Assembly (NCBI GenBank): GCA_951640165.1
Contig: OX621260.1
Span: forward strand, 25,190,001 to 25,254,000
DNA from: Pseudoips prasinana
Taxonomy: Eukaryota; Arthropoda; Insecta; Lepidoptera; Nolidae
DNA: 64,000 bases
Direction: 5' to 3'
This document shows, in pieces, positions 12,421 to 25,000 of this stretch. The position numbers were made by a program, and so were the translations under genes. The notes below the pieces were generated by a model. The model worked only from the letters and a program-made list of their open reading frames with translations. It was not told the DNA's origin and ran no database searches. Position 1 is the stretch's first letter; each line of letters begins with the position of its first letter.

Positions 12421-12663
12421 ACAGGGACAGTATTCACACACGGCCATCTGAACCCAACATTCTCAACTAAGCAGAGCTTGTACTATGGAAACCAGATGAC
12501 TTTTATACAATATATACTTTTAATTTGTAAATACATACTTATTTAGATAATTACACCCAGACTCAGGAAAGACGGCCATGTTTATGCACACAAATATTTG
12601 TCCTGGGTAGGAATCAACCCACGACCTGCAGCATGAAAGTTCAACCAACTAACCACACCAACC
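12421..12663 (-). repeat. tRNA-derived SINE, family B (diverged)
   Basis: It runs in the minus direction from a box B relic (GGTTGATTCCTACC at about 12610) through the body CAAATATTTGTGTGCAT to the tail CCATAGTACAAGCTCTGC and GGCCGTGTGTGAATA. Compare the better copy at 45925-46185. Confidence 0.8.
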
Positions 12664-13040
12664 ATTACATTTATACGTACGGAAAGCACGGTCTAAATAT
12701 ATATGTAAGTCTACTTTAAGTTATATAAATCTAACACGAACGTTCAATTTGTTTTTAAATTCCGGAGTCTATTCTAGAAATACTTGTTGTGTTGAAATTT
12801 AAAAGTTGCTATATTCAGCCAAAATGTGACGAAGCTGGCAACATTGGAGAATGAACAATCTCACTATAACTCACTATCAACGCGCCCACCACTATTATTT
12901 CGTTCAATCTATTCATTCTGTTCAGTCAACTTTAAATATCTGTGGTTAATTATTGTGACTTAGTGACCGCGTGATTGTAGCTGTCGTGATTTAATATTTT
13001 GTGCCGATTTATACGTTTACGTAAAGATTAATAAGTGAAA

Positions 13041-16000
13041 ATGGGCGACAATCAAGCCGGTCAGAGCTTAAATACATTCCTGATGGCGGGAATCACAATT
13101 GTACTCTGTGTAATATTGCAATATGTATACAAAATCGTTATAGGAAGTAAGAAAAAGGAAGCGCTAAAAAGCGAAATTGAGAGCGATGTTGGTAAGTTTG
13201 AAGTCTGTAAGATTTTAGATAGTTAAGAAAGCAACCCATACTATTATGGTGAATTATTAAGAATTGTGCTGTTATTAGGTTTAGCGAAGTACGAAAGTTG
13301 CGGTTTTGTTGAATGTGAATGGACGAATCTATAACTGTATCCTAAGAATGTAGCTGACATACTTCGTTCTTCGGTGTATGCGTTCTCATCAAGAATATGT
13401 ACATCACAGGCTTTTTATGTAGTTATCCGCTTGCTTTTTCTGGTCTATACATATCCTTGTAATACTAGAGGCTTTTAACTATTTTTTCCTTCAAAAATCA
13501 TTTGGCCTAGCATACAGAATAAATGTGTATTTTCCCCCCATAAATCTTTTATCCTTTTGCGGTGGCAGGATATTATATTCCCTAAGTTAAAATCCTATAC
13601 CTTAAATCTTAAATAATTTCAGTAATTCTTATTAAAGCTATAATTACATATACATTTTGACTAATTAAAATATTAAGAAGAAACCCTAGAGGTATTATAT
13701 ATATACAATATCGAATATATAACAAGAACAATGTAGATTTATAACATGAATAATGTAGATTAGCAAAAAAAGATTCATAAATTAATTTGATGTTATAAAC
13801 TTGTATAAATTATCTTATTTAAATTTTTTAGTTTTGTTATGTACTGAAAAAAAATTGGCTCTGTTTCCAAGTTCCTCAAAGTTGATAGAGAAATAAGTAC
13901 CTATAGTAATGTTTACAACCTAACCTAACCTACTCACATGTGGGTAGGATATGTACCTACTCACATGTGGGTTGGATATGTACCTACTCAACAGATAGTA
14001 TTAGCAAACTGGTTGACACAGGTAGCTTACTTGTTGAATCTTACAGTCTGTATTACATATTAATACCAATATAAAATTATAATTATATTGAAGAAGAGTT
14101 ACTACAACTGTATATATATATTACTATGTATTAACAGGAAATGTATAAATAATGTTTTTTTTTGTGTATACTTGGCACTAAGTAAAGACAGACATTAACA
14201 ATGTTTTGCACCCTTAATTATTTAAGGTTAAAGCTTGTTTTTCCACCTAAAAAAGAATGACAGATTTTTTTTATATGTATTTGATTCGATTGTCTGACTA
14301 CTGGCATCCCTAGTAGTAGACAGATTTCAAAATTTTTCACACAAGTCTCCCTCATACTTTAAGTTGGTTACAAAGAGGTTTTGTCCCCAGTAAAGCTGTA
14401 ATAATCCAATTTTAGAAGCCTAAATATAATGTATGAAGTGTTTGATATTTGTTAGGTTCCCATGGTCTATACATCACTCAAATTATTTGTTTTTGTAAAA
14501 TAGGTTTGACATTCAATGTATTAAATGTAAGGGTTCATTATATTTTAATTCACCGTGACATGACACTCGGCCACATGTACAAACATCAATAAATGAATAC
14601 AGACCTGGTTTAAAAGCAAATAATGACTGAATTTATTTAATAATGAATCATTTTATTTTATATTGTTTAACTGTTTGGCGGATACCAATGTAATAGTTGC
14701 ATGTTATTGTGTATTTTAATTTGCTGTACCTGGTGTGTGGAATATTATTATTTGATGGTAAATATTGTAAATTGTAAGGCATTTCGTTATGCAATGTTAC
14801 GTGCAAATATTACTTGTTTGCTTCTCGGTTGTATAACTTGTAGAGTACCTACTGGTGGAGCAGTAGGTACCACATTCACCTTGGTTTACTCCACTATATA
14901 AAAAGATGTGTCATAAGTTTGTAGTTAAGGATACATATTCATATGGATAGACAGATTTTAAGCTCATTTAATACAATATATGCTTAGAATTGCTTTATAA
15001 AATTATGTTCAGTTATTGAAGAGATATTAGGTTTCACACACAGTTATTAGAAGTCAGGTAATAAATAGAATCTTGACTTAGAATCCAATAACCTATATTA
15101 TATACACTTATGTGTGAACAAAGAATCACAAAATGTTTCCTAATTTCCAAAACAAAGATAATTTTATTATTATTCTTGAAAAGTCTTCTCTTTAATAGAT
15201 ATTAATTTGTGTAAGGAATGTAGTAAAAATATCTTAAATAAATTAATAATACCAGTATAAAATATATTAAATACTATATTTTTAAATTTTTATTGCTAAA
15301 TGAAGTGACCAATAAACTCATGATTTGTCACTGCTGCATCTATTCAGTGTTGTGAATGTGTATGCTTGTTCGTAGCAGAAATGTTTAAATATTTAATTTA
15401 ACATATACAAAACTTATAAACATAATTAAAGTTACCAGCAATAGTTTGTATTCTAATTATTTATTTAATTACTGCCCCTTGTTTCATACCAACACAATAC
15501 ACTTAGAGAATAATAATTTTATTCTTGAATAATAAAACAATGGTAATTCTCTCCTCATATGTTAGTGATCGATTTTTTTTGTTCTTTTGTATAGACCAGT
15601 GTGTGGGTCAATATCCTGTCCAACAATAATTAGTACATATTTAAATCACATACAATATCATAATTATATTTATTTTATGTGTAAAAACAATTTGTTACCA
15701 ACCATGTCAGAGGTTTTGACTTAATATACCTAAAAGGCAGTTCTCTAATGTCTGTGGGTCAATATACTGTCCAATAGGTGCAAACATGTGTAAGTTTAAT
15801 AAAGGAATATCATTATGTTTTTCTTCATATAGACTAATGTGTGATCTCTATAAGAATTCACTTAAAATACCTATATATACGTAAAATTACGTAAAATCTA
15901 TAATAGACTGCACGTATGGCGCAGTGGTTAAGACAGTCGTCTCACCACTTTGTGCCCCAGGTTCGAATCCCGCGCAGGACAGCTATTTGTGTGATCCATA

Positions 16001-19000
16001 AATAATTGTTCTGAGTCTGGTTGTGTTTTGTGTCCGTCAATTATATATTTGTAAAGTACCCCGCGATACAGGGATTAATAGACGTTGTCCGTAAAAAAAA
16101 TTGAGCAAATTAGACGTAAAATGTTCTGATCTGATGTGTAATGAAAGCATTCTTACAATGGCCACACGTTCACGTGTGGGCCTATTTAGTGGGCAGAAAT
16201 AATGTAGGTGTCTCTGAACTCACTTTTATTTATTTCATACTAGCTGTGCCCCGCGGTTTTACCCGCGTAAAATTTTATAAATTATCACAGCTCCTCTCTC
16301 GTAGTTGACAGCGTGATAATATGTAGCCTATATGTTGACCCGACCTCTTAGTAATATTCATGCAAAATTTGAAGTAAATCCATGCAGTACTTTTTGAGTT
16401 TAGCCCGGACATACATACAGACAAACAGACGAAAATTCTAAAAACTATATTTTTGGCTTCGATATCGATTGTAGATCACGCCCCAGGTATCCTTTTAAAA
16501 AATTATTCAATGTACAGTTTTGACTTTCTTACGATTTTATTATATGTATAGATCTTCAAAGATTACGTTATGCATTCGATCGCCTGAACTCAGAAGTGTG
16601 ATTAAGTCAAGCGTGAGCTTAAGTTTGCTCTTACTTTGTTTCCGAGTAGTATGTATGGCGGCAGAACATTCCACTATAGATCACGGTAGTGTATGTTTAC
16701 CGTGTACTTAGAACGATAGTGTTATAAATATTGTTTTTCCTTAACACTAAAGTTCAGTCAGGAAAAAGTCTAGACATCATAGTCTATAGCCCCATGCCCC
16801 CCTAAGTTCGCAGTCATATAAATAGCCTTATAAACATGTTTTAACTTCAAAGGAAAGTCAGAGCAGTTTAGATAAGTGTCGTAGATCTCGGGATTATCTT
16901 AACACTCAATTTGAAACTCACGACCTCCAGCGTGAAACGTGAGCATTTGCCAACCACGCCAACAGGCCTGTCAAAGCGCCCTGTACAGTTCATCCCTCAA
17001 CGTTTTTGCCATAAACTCCGCCAGCTGGCGCTATTAGCATTTGCAATAACAAATAAATGCAGTGGAAACGAGAGCTCTGAGAAGTATGTGTGGTGTGACT
17101 TTGAGAGACAGAGTACGAAATACTGATGTAAGAGAACGTTGTAGTGTGAAAGAGTATGTAGTCACAAAGATTGAAAAAGGTATGCTGAGATGGTTCGGCC
17201 ATTTAGAAAGGACGGATGAAAGAAGATTGACCTAAGAAGTATACTGTGTGAATGGGACAACCGGAAGGGGAAGACCTCGTCGAATATTCTCTGACCAAAT
17301 CGGAGACGTTCTCAGGAAAGGGCAACATAATGACAGTAATCAAGGCAAAAGAGGTGTGCAAAGATGGTGACAAATGGTAATCCGTTGTCTCTGCCTACCC
17401 CTCTGGGAAACAGGCGTGAGTTTATGTATGTAATAACAAATAAATCTTCCTTTTACTGCGTTATCAGTTATTTCAGCAAGTCTCACTTTCTCTTCCACTT
17501 GCAGTGAACATTTACTTACGCAACAACTGTTAGCGCACTTTCGAGACACTAAAGTATAAATAACAGCTTATTGATTTCATTTCATTTTATATGCATACTA
17601 GCTGTGCCCCGCGGTTTCACCCGCGTTAAAGTAGTTTTGGCGTCAAAGAGTAACAAACACATTCATCTATACTCACAACCTTTCGCATTTGTAATATTAG
17701 TAGGATGTGTACCTCTAGCGGTTTTGGCAGGGCACGCCGGAATAGCTCGCAGATGGTAACCTCTTCCTACTTACCTCACACTTATCGTCATATTTCGGAC
17801 AATCCACACAATATCTTTATAAATTGTAGCCTATGTGTTATTCTGATGTATAAGCTATATTATTGTAAAGTTTCATTAAAATCCATTTAGTAGTTTTTAC
17901 GTGAAAGAGTAACAAACATCCATCCATACTTAGAAACTTTCGCGTTTATAATATTAAGTAGGATTTACTTTTATTACCAATAAGAAACTTTGTTTTTCGT
18001 AATTGAAGTAGTATCTGTAATGAAAATGTTTTAGGTAATCCATTCCCCAAAACTGGTTGCTAAGAAACATTTTGAAATCTCTGTAAGCATGAAAGAAAAA
18101 TAAGAATTCTACAAGAAAAACACTTACCTATTACATGTACATTGCAAAACTATCGCTTACAGCTTTGGTAACGTAACCTGAATTGTTGTCCAATTTTCCT
18201 AAAAAAGAATGTTTGTGAATCTTACATTAATTCTGAAAAACCTGTTGAGAGTGTAGGTACGTATGATTAACAGTAGGTATACAAACAATAACAAATCAAA
18301 CACTGTGTCTCCTTTTCAATATTCTTCATAATTCTCATGAGAGCGGTTTTCTCCTTCTGATTTCCGCTCCATAAAACTGATTTCTTTTCCTATTCCTTAA
18401 CTGTTCATGGGGTCAGGCTTTGGAACTCTCTTCCGCCAAATATTCGGCACAGCAGTTCTTTTTTTTTTAAAGTCACGTTAAACATTACCATCTACCTATT
18501 TCATCCAGATAGAATGTACGTTAGTAGGTATTAGTATTGAGTGTCTTTTAAATTTAACATTGAATATTATAAATCAATATTTTCGGAGAACGTCGTAGTT
18601 CTATGAATCGCACCATTCGGGACCGTTGAAAAGCGTGCCCGGAAAGTGGGCATGTGAGCAGTTTACGTTAGTCCTTATTATAATTATTTATTTGCGTTAG
18701 CAGTTCTAGTTAGCGATTAAACTACTCTCCGATTACACAATTGTTCATAGATTCATGAATATTGAAAGTTCCGATTTCGATCACGAGCGCCGCTCAAAAA
18801 ATATTTATGAAATACTTTACGGTTCTAAAGTTTTTATTCGCCTTTTCGGGTACAGAAATTGTAGAAAACCTCTTTAAAACTGGCCCTCTCATTCATCTAA
18901 TCAGTAACAACTCTGGGTCGAGGTAACTTCAAAGAAAGTACTCTGGTACGGATTACATAGATTACATACATACGTATATAGACTCACACCTGTTTCCAGG

Positions 19001-22000
19001 AGGTGTAGGCAGATATAACGGATTTCAAATTGTCACGATCTTTGCACACCTTTTTTACCTCGTTTACTGTCATTTTATTCTTCATACATGCCCGCCGGTT
19101 AAGGGTACTTCTGACCTGCCCTTCCTACATACATAGATTATAGTTGCATATTGGTAGATTGCTTGAGCTCTCGCCTCTGTTGTCTCGCGAAGCAGTGTCC
19201 GACACCTAGGCTTACTTTGACTTTTTAATTAACCTGCAGTCAGTCTCATGTGACTATTGTGACTCTAATCAGGTTGGTCGTAGTGAAATAGGTTTTAGAG
19301 GATTAGGGCCACTGCCCCAACTCTCTTCAGTCATCAAGCACATTGGCTCTTCAATCGGTTTATACGGTTTCTTTGTAGAAGCATATTTGCCCGAAGATTA
19401 GGATGATTCATCAGGCGATCTGTGTAGTTTTGGGAATAAAGTTAAGCGTCTTCAATCATTCATCATTCAGAGTTTTCATTTCATCATTCATTCAAACATG
19501 AAAACTCTTGAGTTGCATGTCAACCAAGTTGCGCCACTTTAGACCTCAATATATTATTCTGAGCTCTCTGGAGACACATAATATTGGATTTACAGGCCGA
19601 TGACCACAGAGAAAGAGAGAATATATACACCAAAAAAGTTTCTACAATCGACACGTGGTCTGAGTCATACCAACGCAAAGCTACAATGGAACATCTGTCT
19701 CTTGCCGGTCCGACAGATGTTCCGTAAGTGTCATATGCTATTCAATAACATCCATTATTAATCTTTAGTTAGTCAGTTCGATGCCATGTATATAAGACCC
19801 CGGACATTAAAAATATATTTCAATATTTAAAGTCGATTTGGCGACAAATACAATGATTCTTTTTATAGCCTACCAATGATGTTACAGTAAAACATATGTA
19901 TGAGTAAGACTGAGCGTATGGGGGCTGGTTGGACACTGTATAAAGATGAGTTTTGGTCGTCTTGCTAGTTCCGCTGCGTTAATACGCATTGCTAATTCAT
20001 CCACCACCCCTATGCAAAGTCATAGGCTCAAGAGTTTTCTTGTGATTTCATCTCGAAGTAGCAAGCAAGACATGTCTTCGATGCCATGCTAGCACGGAAG
20101 GGAGTGTGAAAGTTTTGAAACGTGTGATTGAAATATGTGTATTCCAAGCGACATACACCAGAATGACCTCATATGTGTTCCAACTTACAAGCGACATACG
20201 CGTGAATGACCCATGTGTGATCCAAGCGACATATTCGTGAATAACCCCGTGTGTGTTCCAACTTTCAAACGACATACGCGTTCATGACCCCATGTGTATT
20301 CCAAGCATTACGGGTGTGTGACCCCATGTGTTCCAAGTGACATATGCGTGAATGACCTCATGTGTATTCCAACTTCCAAGCGACATACACGCGAATAACC
20401 CCATGTGTGTTTAAAGTTCCAAGCAACACACGCGTGAATGACCCCATATGTGTTCCAAGCGACATACGCATGAATTACCCCATATGTGTTCCAAGCGACA
20501 TACGCGTGAATGACCCCATGTGTGTTCCAAGCGACATACATACATTAAGTGATGAACCAGTTTTATTTTAGTTTTTATTCAACACTGGTTTAATCGGTTT
20601 ATATTATAGTATTTTTACAAGGATATAGGGGTGATTTTAACGAGCAAACTTGTAAAGATTACTTTTATTTTCATGAGTTTGTTTTTTTATTTCACAGTCA
20701 TTGTCTGGTATTTTAAAACAGCGCGTGCTTAGTCAAGGGTGACTCTTTTTTAAGTATTATATGTGTAAAGAAATACCTACAAGATTGTCTTCCTTTATGG
20801 TGAAATGACTTGGCCAGTTATAAAAGAAAAAACAGATTCATTTATGACTTAATAGCTGTCATTTTTTGAGTCGTCAAAAATATTAGAAAAGTTATTTTGT
20901 TTGATTATTTAATTTTATTGCGACAAATAAACTTTAAATGTCGTTTCTCTGTTATTGAAAAATAAATAATAGTTACACAGAGCAACACATGTTTAATTTG
21001 TCTTAATTAGAAAAAATAAATAAACAAAAACAGACATATTTGTCTTATATATGTATATTATGTGTTGCTATCACCTGGTAATGAGAATTAAATAAAATAA
21101 TGTATTTAAAATTGTAGAGTCAGATTAAAGTGTAAGAGTTTGTAGGCCATTAAATAATTTCCTACGTGTAAGACAGTTGAAATAACTGTCGAGGCGATAG
21201 TAACTTTATTAATATTCTAAATGCTTCTCATATATTCATCCCTTTCGGTGTATTTTTTTTAAATTACTTCTATTTTTAAGTTTTTCTATTGTTATTTAAT
21301 CTATTTTTAATACAAACGACAAGTGATTTAATTAAATTGTCGTCAGTGTATCGTATCCTACTAATATTATAAATGCAAAAGTTCGTGAGTATGGATTTCT
21401 GTTGCTCTTTCACGCGAAAACCACCGAACGAATTTTAATGAAACTTTGTAGTAATATGGCGTATATATCCGAATAACACATAGGATATAACTTATAAAGT
21501 TTAACGCGATAAAAGCCGCGGGGCACAGCTAATTATTGATTTATGACGTTAAAAAAAAAGATTGAAGTAACACGGAATTGCAAGCAGAATTTAGAAAAGT
21601 TTAAAATATTAATAAAGTTACTATTATTAAAATACACGACATTAAAAAAAACGAAACTTAAAACTGTTATATCTATAAAATAAGTATGTTTTTTAATAAC
21701 TATTTTATATAGAAGTTTCTTACATCAGTATACGGTAAATTTTTACCATTCAGTATTGAAGTGATTATAAAAAATTAACGTACAGCAAAAACAAATGAAG
21801 ATTGCTTTAAAGTAACGGGAGTTATATCCATATCACTAGTTATGGTAGATAGATATACTATGGTAGTAAGTGGCCTTAAGTCCATACTAAACTTACGTAC
21901 TGCAGCGATGGGATCAGCATGAAAGAGCACTGTAGACATCAGAAACTTTAAATGCTTTAATCAAACTTGTTACGGTTTATTTTTGCTTTTGTTTTTTTAA

Positions 22001-25000
22001 ATTAACGAATAATTAGGGTGCCATACGTCCCGTATAGGTATACGGGACTGTCACCGTTTCCCTTAATCGGGCATAGGACGTGTTCATAATTCATTGGTTT
22101 TAGCTCTTATTACAACACAATAGAGTTTAAAATAAGGTGGGATCTATTATCCCATAGTCCGATTAAGGGTTATGTATCACGTCCCGTATTGTTACTTGTC
22201 CGCTAGCGCTGGCGCTCACAGCTAGATGCTCTCACCGACCGCAAGTGATCGGCGAGGTTAAGCAACTAAGCTCGCGGTCAGCCCAAAGATGGGTGACCGC
22301 AAAAGTGGTTTATTTCGAGCGTATCCGTGCTTCGGAGGGCACGCTAAGCTGTCGGTCCCGGTTATAGTCATTAGACAACAGTCGTTAAGCCATGTCAGAG
22401 ATGTATTATCTGTAGTATATCAGTTATCTGGTTTCCATAGTACAAACTCTGCTTAGTTGGGGATCAGATGGCCGTGTGTGAATAATGTCCTAGGATATTA
22501 TTATTATTTTAACATCACGTTAAAAACACAACAACAAGAGAAATACGGCAGTAGGTAGTTGAGTTACATGAAAATGTAAGATATTGTTGTAATCACAATG
22601 AAACCTCTTTCAAAATACATTTTCACACGGTATTTAAGTTTTTTATGCGACAAAAACAATCATCTCATTATTCTAGTAACTAGCAACTGTTGCTCCGAAT
22701 ACCTACAGACTGAGCGAGACAAAAAATAATGCCGGCTTGAGGTGAGGTGCGGCAATGGACTGCACAGGCAAAAAAAGAAACTGATTCCGCGAATACGTGG
22801 CTAAGTTCGTTCGTAACTCCTCATAGTTTTAAATGCCCATGATGCATCATAACTCTTGATGAGTAACCGCGATTCATTAGGTCACCGCACCGTTCTTAGG
22901 ATATCTCACACAATTGTGATCGGTTAGTGAGATTATTTAGCTAATATTAATGCTAGATACTTTGAATGCTATCACCGTAGCCTAGTTGGTAGTGCTCCTG
23001 CCTACGAAGCTGGTGGTCCTGGGTTCGAAACCCGGTAAGTGCAAATATTTGTGTGATGAGCACGAATATTTGTATCTGAGTCATGGATGTTTTCTATGTA
23101 TTTAAGTATTTATCTATCTATATAAGTATGTATATCGTCGCCTGGTACCCATAGTACAAGTTTTGCTTAGTTTGGGGCTAGGATGATCTGTGTGATATTG
23201 TAAAAAAAAAAAAATGTTTGCTTTTCACGCCGGAGGTGGTCCGATTCCCACCCAGGACAGATATTTGTGTGCATGAACGTGTCTGTTTGTCATGAGTGTG
23301 GGTGTAATTTGTCCTATCCTGATGGCTAGTCATAAATATTTAATATTTGTTTATGATTAGCCATCTGCGCGGGACATATTATAATGCACAAGTGTGTGCG
23401 AAAACACAGGAGCGCTTTCTATTCCATCACTTTCATGATCCGTTGGATTACGACCGGAAAGAGGGCAGGTAAAGGACCGGCGGCTTTACGTGCTCTCCGA
23501 GGCGGTATAATACCGCCAACTCCCAGACTTCGGGCTGATGCTGAGAAATTCTTCTTTTTACAGAAAAGTACCAACATCACTCACACGTGATTTTGTGCCT
23601 TTTGTGTAAAAAAAAAACAATCTAAATATCAGCCCGCAGTCTGGTAGTTGGCAGCATTACCCCTGTGCCTCGGAGAGCACGTAAAGATATCGGTCCTGTA
23701 CCTGACCTCTTTCCGGTCGTGTCGCTAGTTGTCTCATCGGATCATGAGAGTGACACAGTCGCACACATTTGAGGACTATAATATGTCCTGCGCAGATGGC
23801 TAATCTCTATTGAGACTGGTCGCCGTGGCCGAAATTCAGCTAGGAGGACATTATTATTATTACTATATGGATGCCACGTCAGTCGGCAGTCATAATGTTT
23901 TATTTATTATCGATGATTATATTAACTGTAATAAAGTTTCACAAACCTATACAGGTCAATCTAGTATAACGTGAGCGTGTTCGAAATATTAAAATTTATT
24001 ATTTATATTGTATAAAATCATCATAATTATTAATGTTTATTTATTATATTATTACTGTTATTGCGGAAGTGTTTAGATTCTTGTTGTAGCGATTTGTTAT
24101 TAAATATAGTTAGGTAGTATAACATAAAAAAACATACACCTACGTAATATGAAAGTATGCATTATACGCTATATTTTGCAACGATTAGTAGTGTAGTGTT
24201 GCATTTTTTGAGCAAAGCCGACAAAGCGGCTTGATGGTTAAATATACATATTAATCTAATTTAGTAATGGCAAGATGGCAAGTGAGTTTGTGTCGTTGGG
24301 TGTCATTAGGAAAGAGAAAGAGGGGTGTAAGTCAATAGGACACTAGTAATCCCACATTGTTTTTATGAGAAATTGTTATCCAAACGAATAGCGACTACCT
24401 TGTTAATTATTTTGCTAAGAATTAGCAACTCAATAGAGATTATTTTCATTTCAAACTAAATAATAATTAAAAAGTTACTGATAAATCATCATCACTATAT
24501 CAGCCGACAAAGCTCCTGGACAAAGACTTCCCCAAATATCTCTCGCCGGTTTTCCGCTACTTACCCACAAACCGGTAGACACAGCGTGCGCAGACCTCCT
24601 ACAAGATGGATCCATGACCTTGTGAGGGTCGCTGGAAGCGGCTGGATGCAGGTAGCGTAAGGCCGGCAAGATATCCTATACCCCAGTGTTTTTCAACCTG
24701 TGGGTCGCGACCCCCTGGGGGGTCGTGAAGCATCTATAGGGGGGTCGCGAAACTTCTATAGGGAAGTTGGGAAAGTTAGTCATAGAGTCGCAAATGAATT
24801 TGGAGTATTATTAATAGGCCTGCTGCAAATTCATTAACAGTTTAGCGCGAAGTTCCAAAACTCTGGCTAATAATTTGTCTCTTGACAACCATCTAACCTC
24901 CGAATAATATAGTAAATTTTGGTGGAGTGCTTTCTATTCAAATTCTTCACAAATTTTAATGATGTATTTATCCAAACCCTACGAAAATGAATAAAAACGT

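Noticed and set aside
20048..20571. Open frames across the minisatellite on both strands
   Set aside because: They follow from a repeat unit length that is a multiple of three; there is no domain and no splice context.
22203..22402. Possible genuine 5S rRNA gene
   Set aside because: Only the internal promoter region resembles 5S; ends and spacing differ, and it carries a SINE body and tail.
22970..23206. Possible functional tRNA gene
   Set aside because: Box A and B are present but the cloverleaf is not, and the sequence recurs as a SINE with a 3' body.
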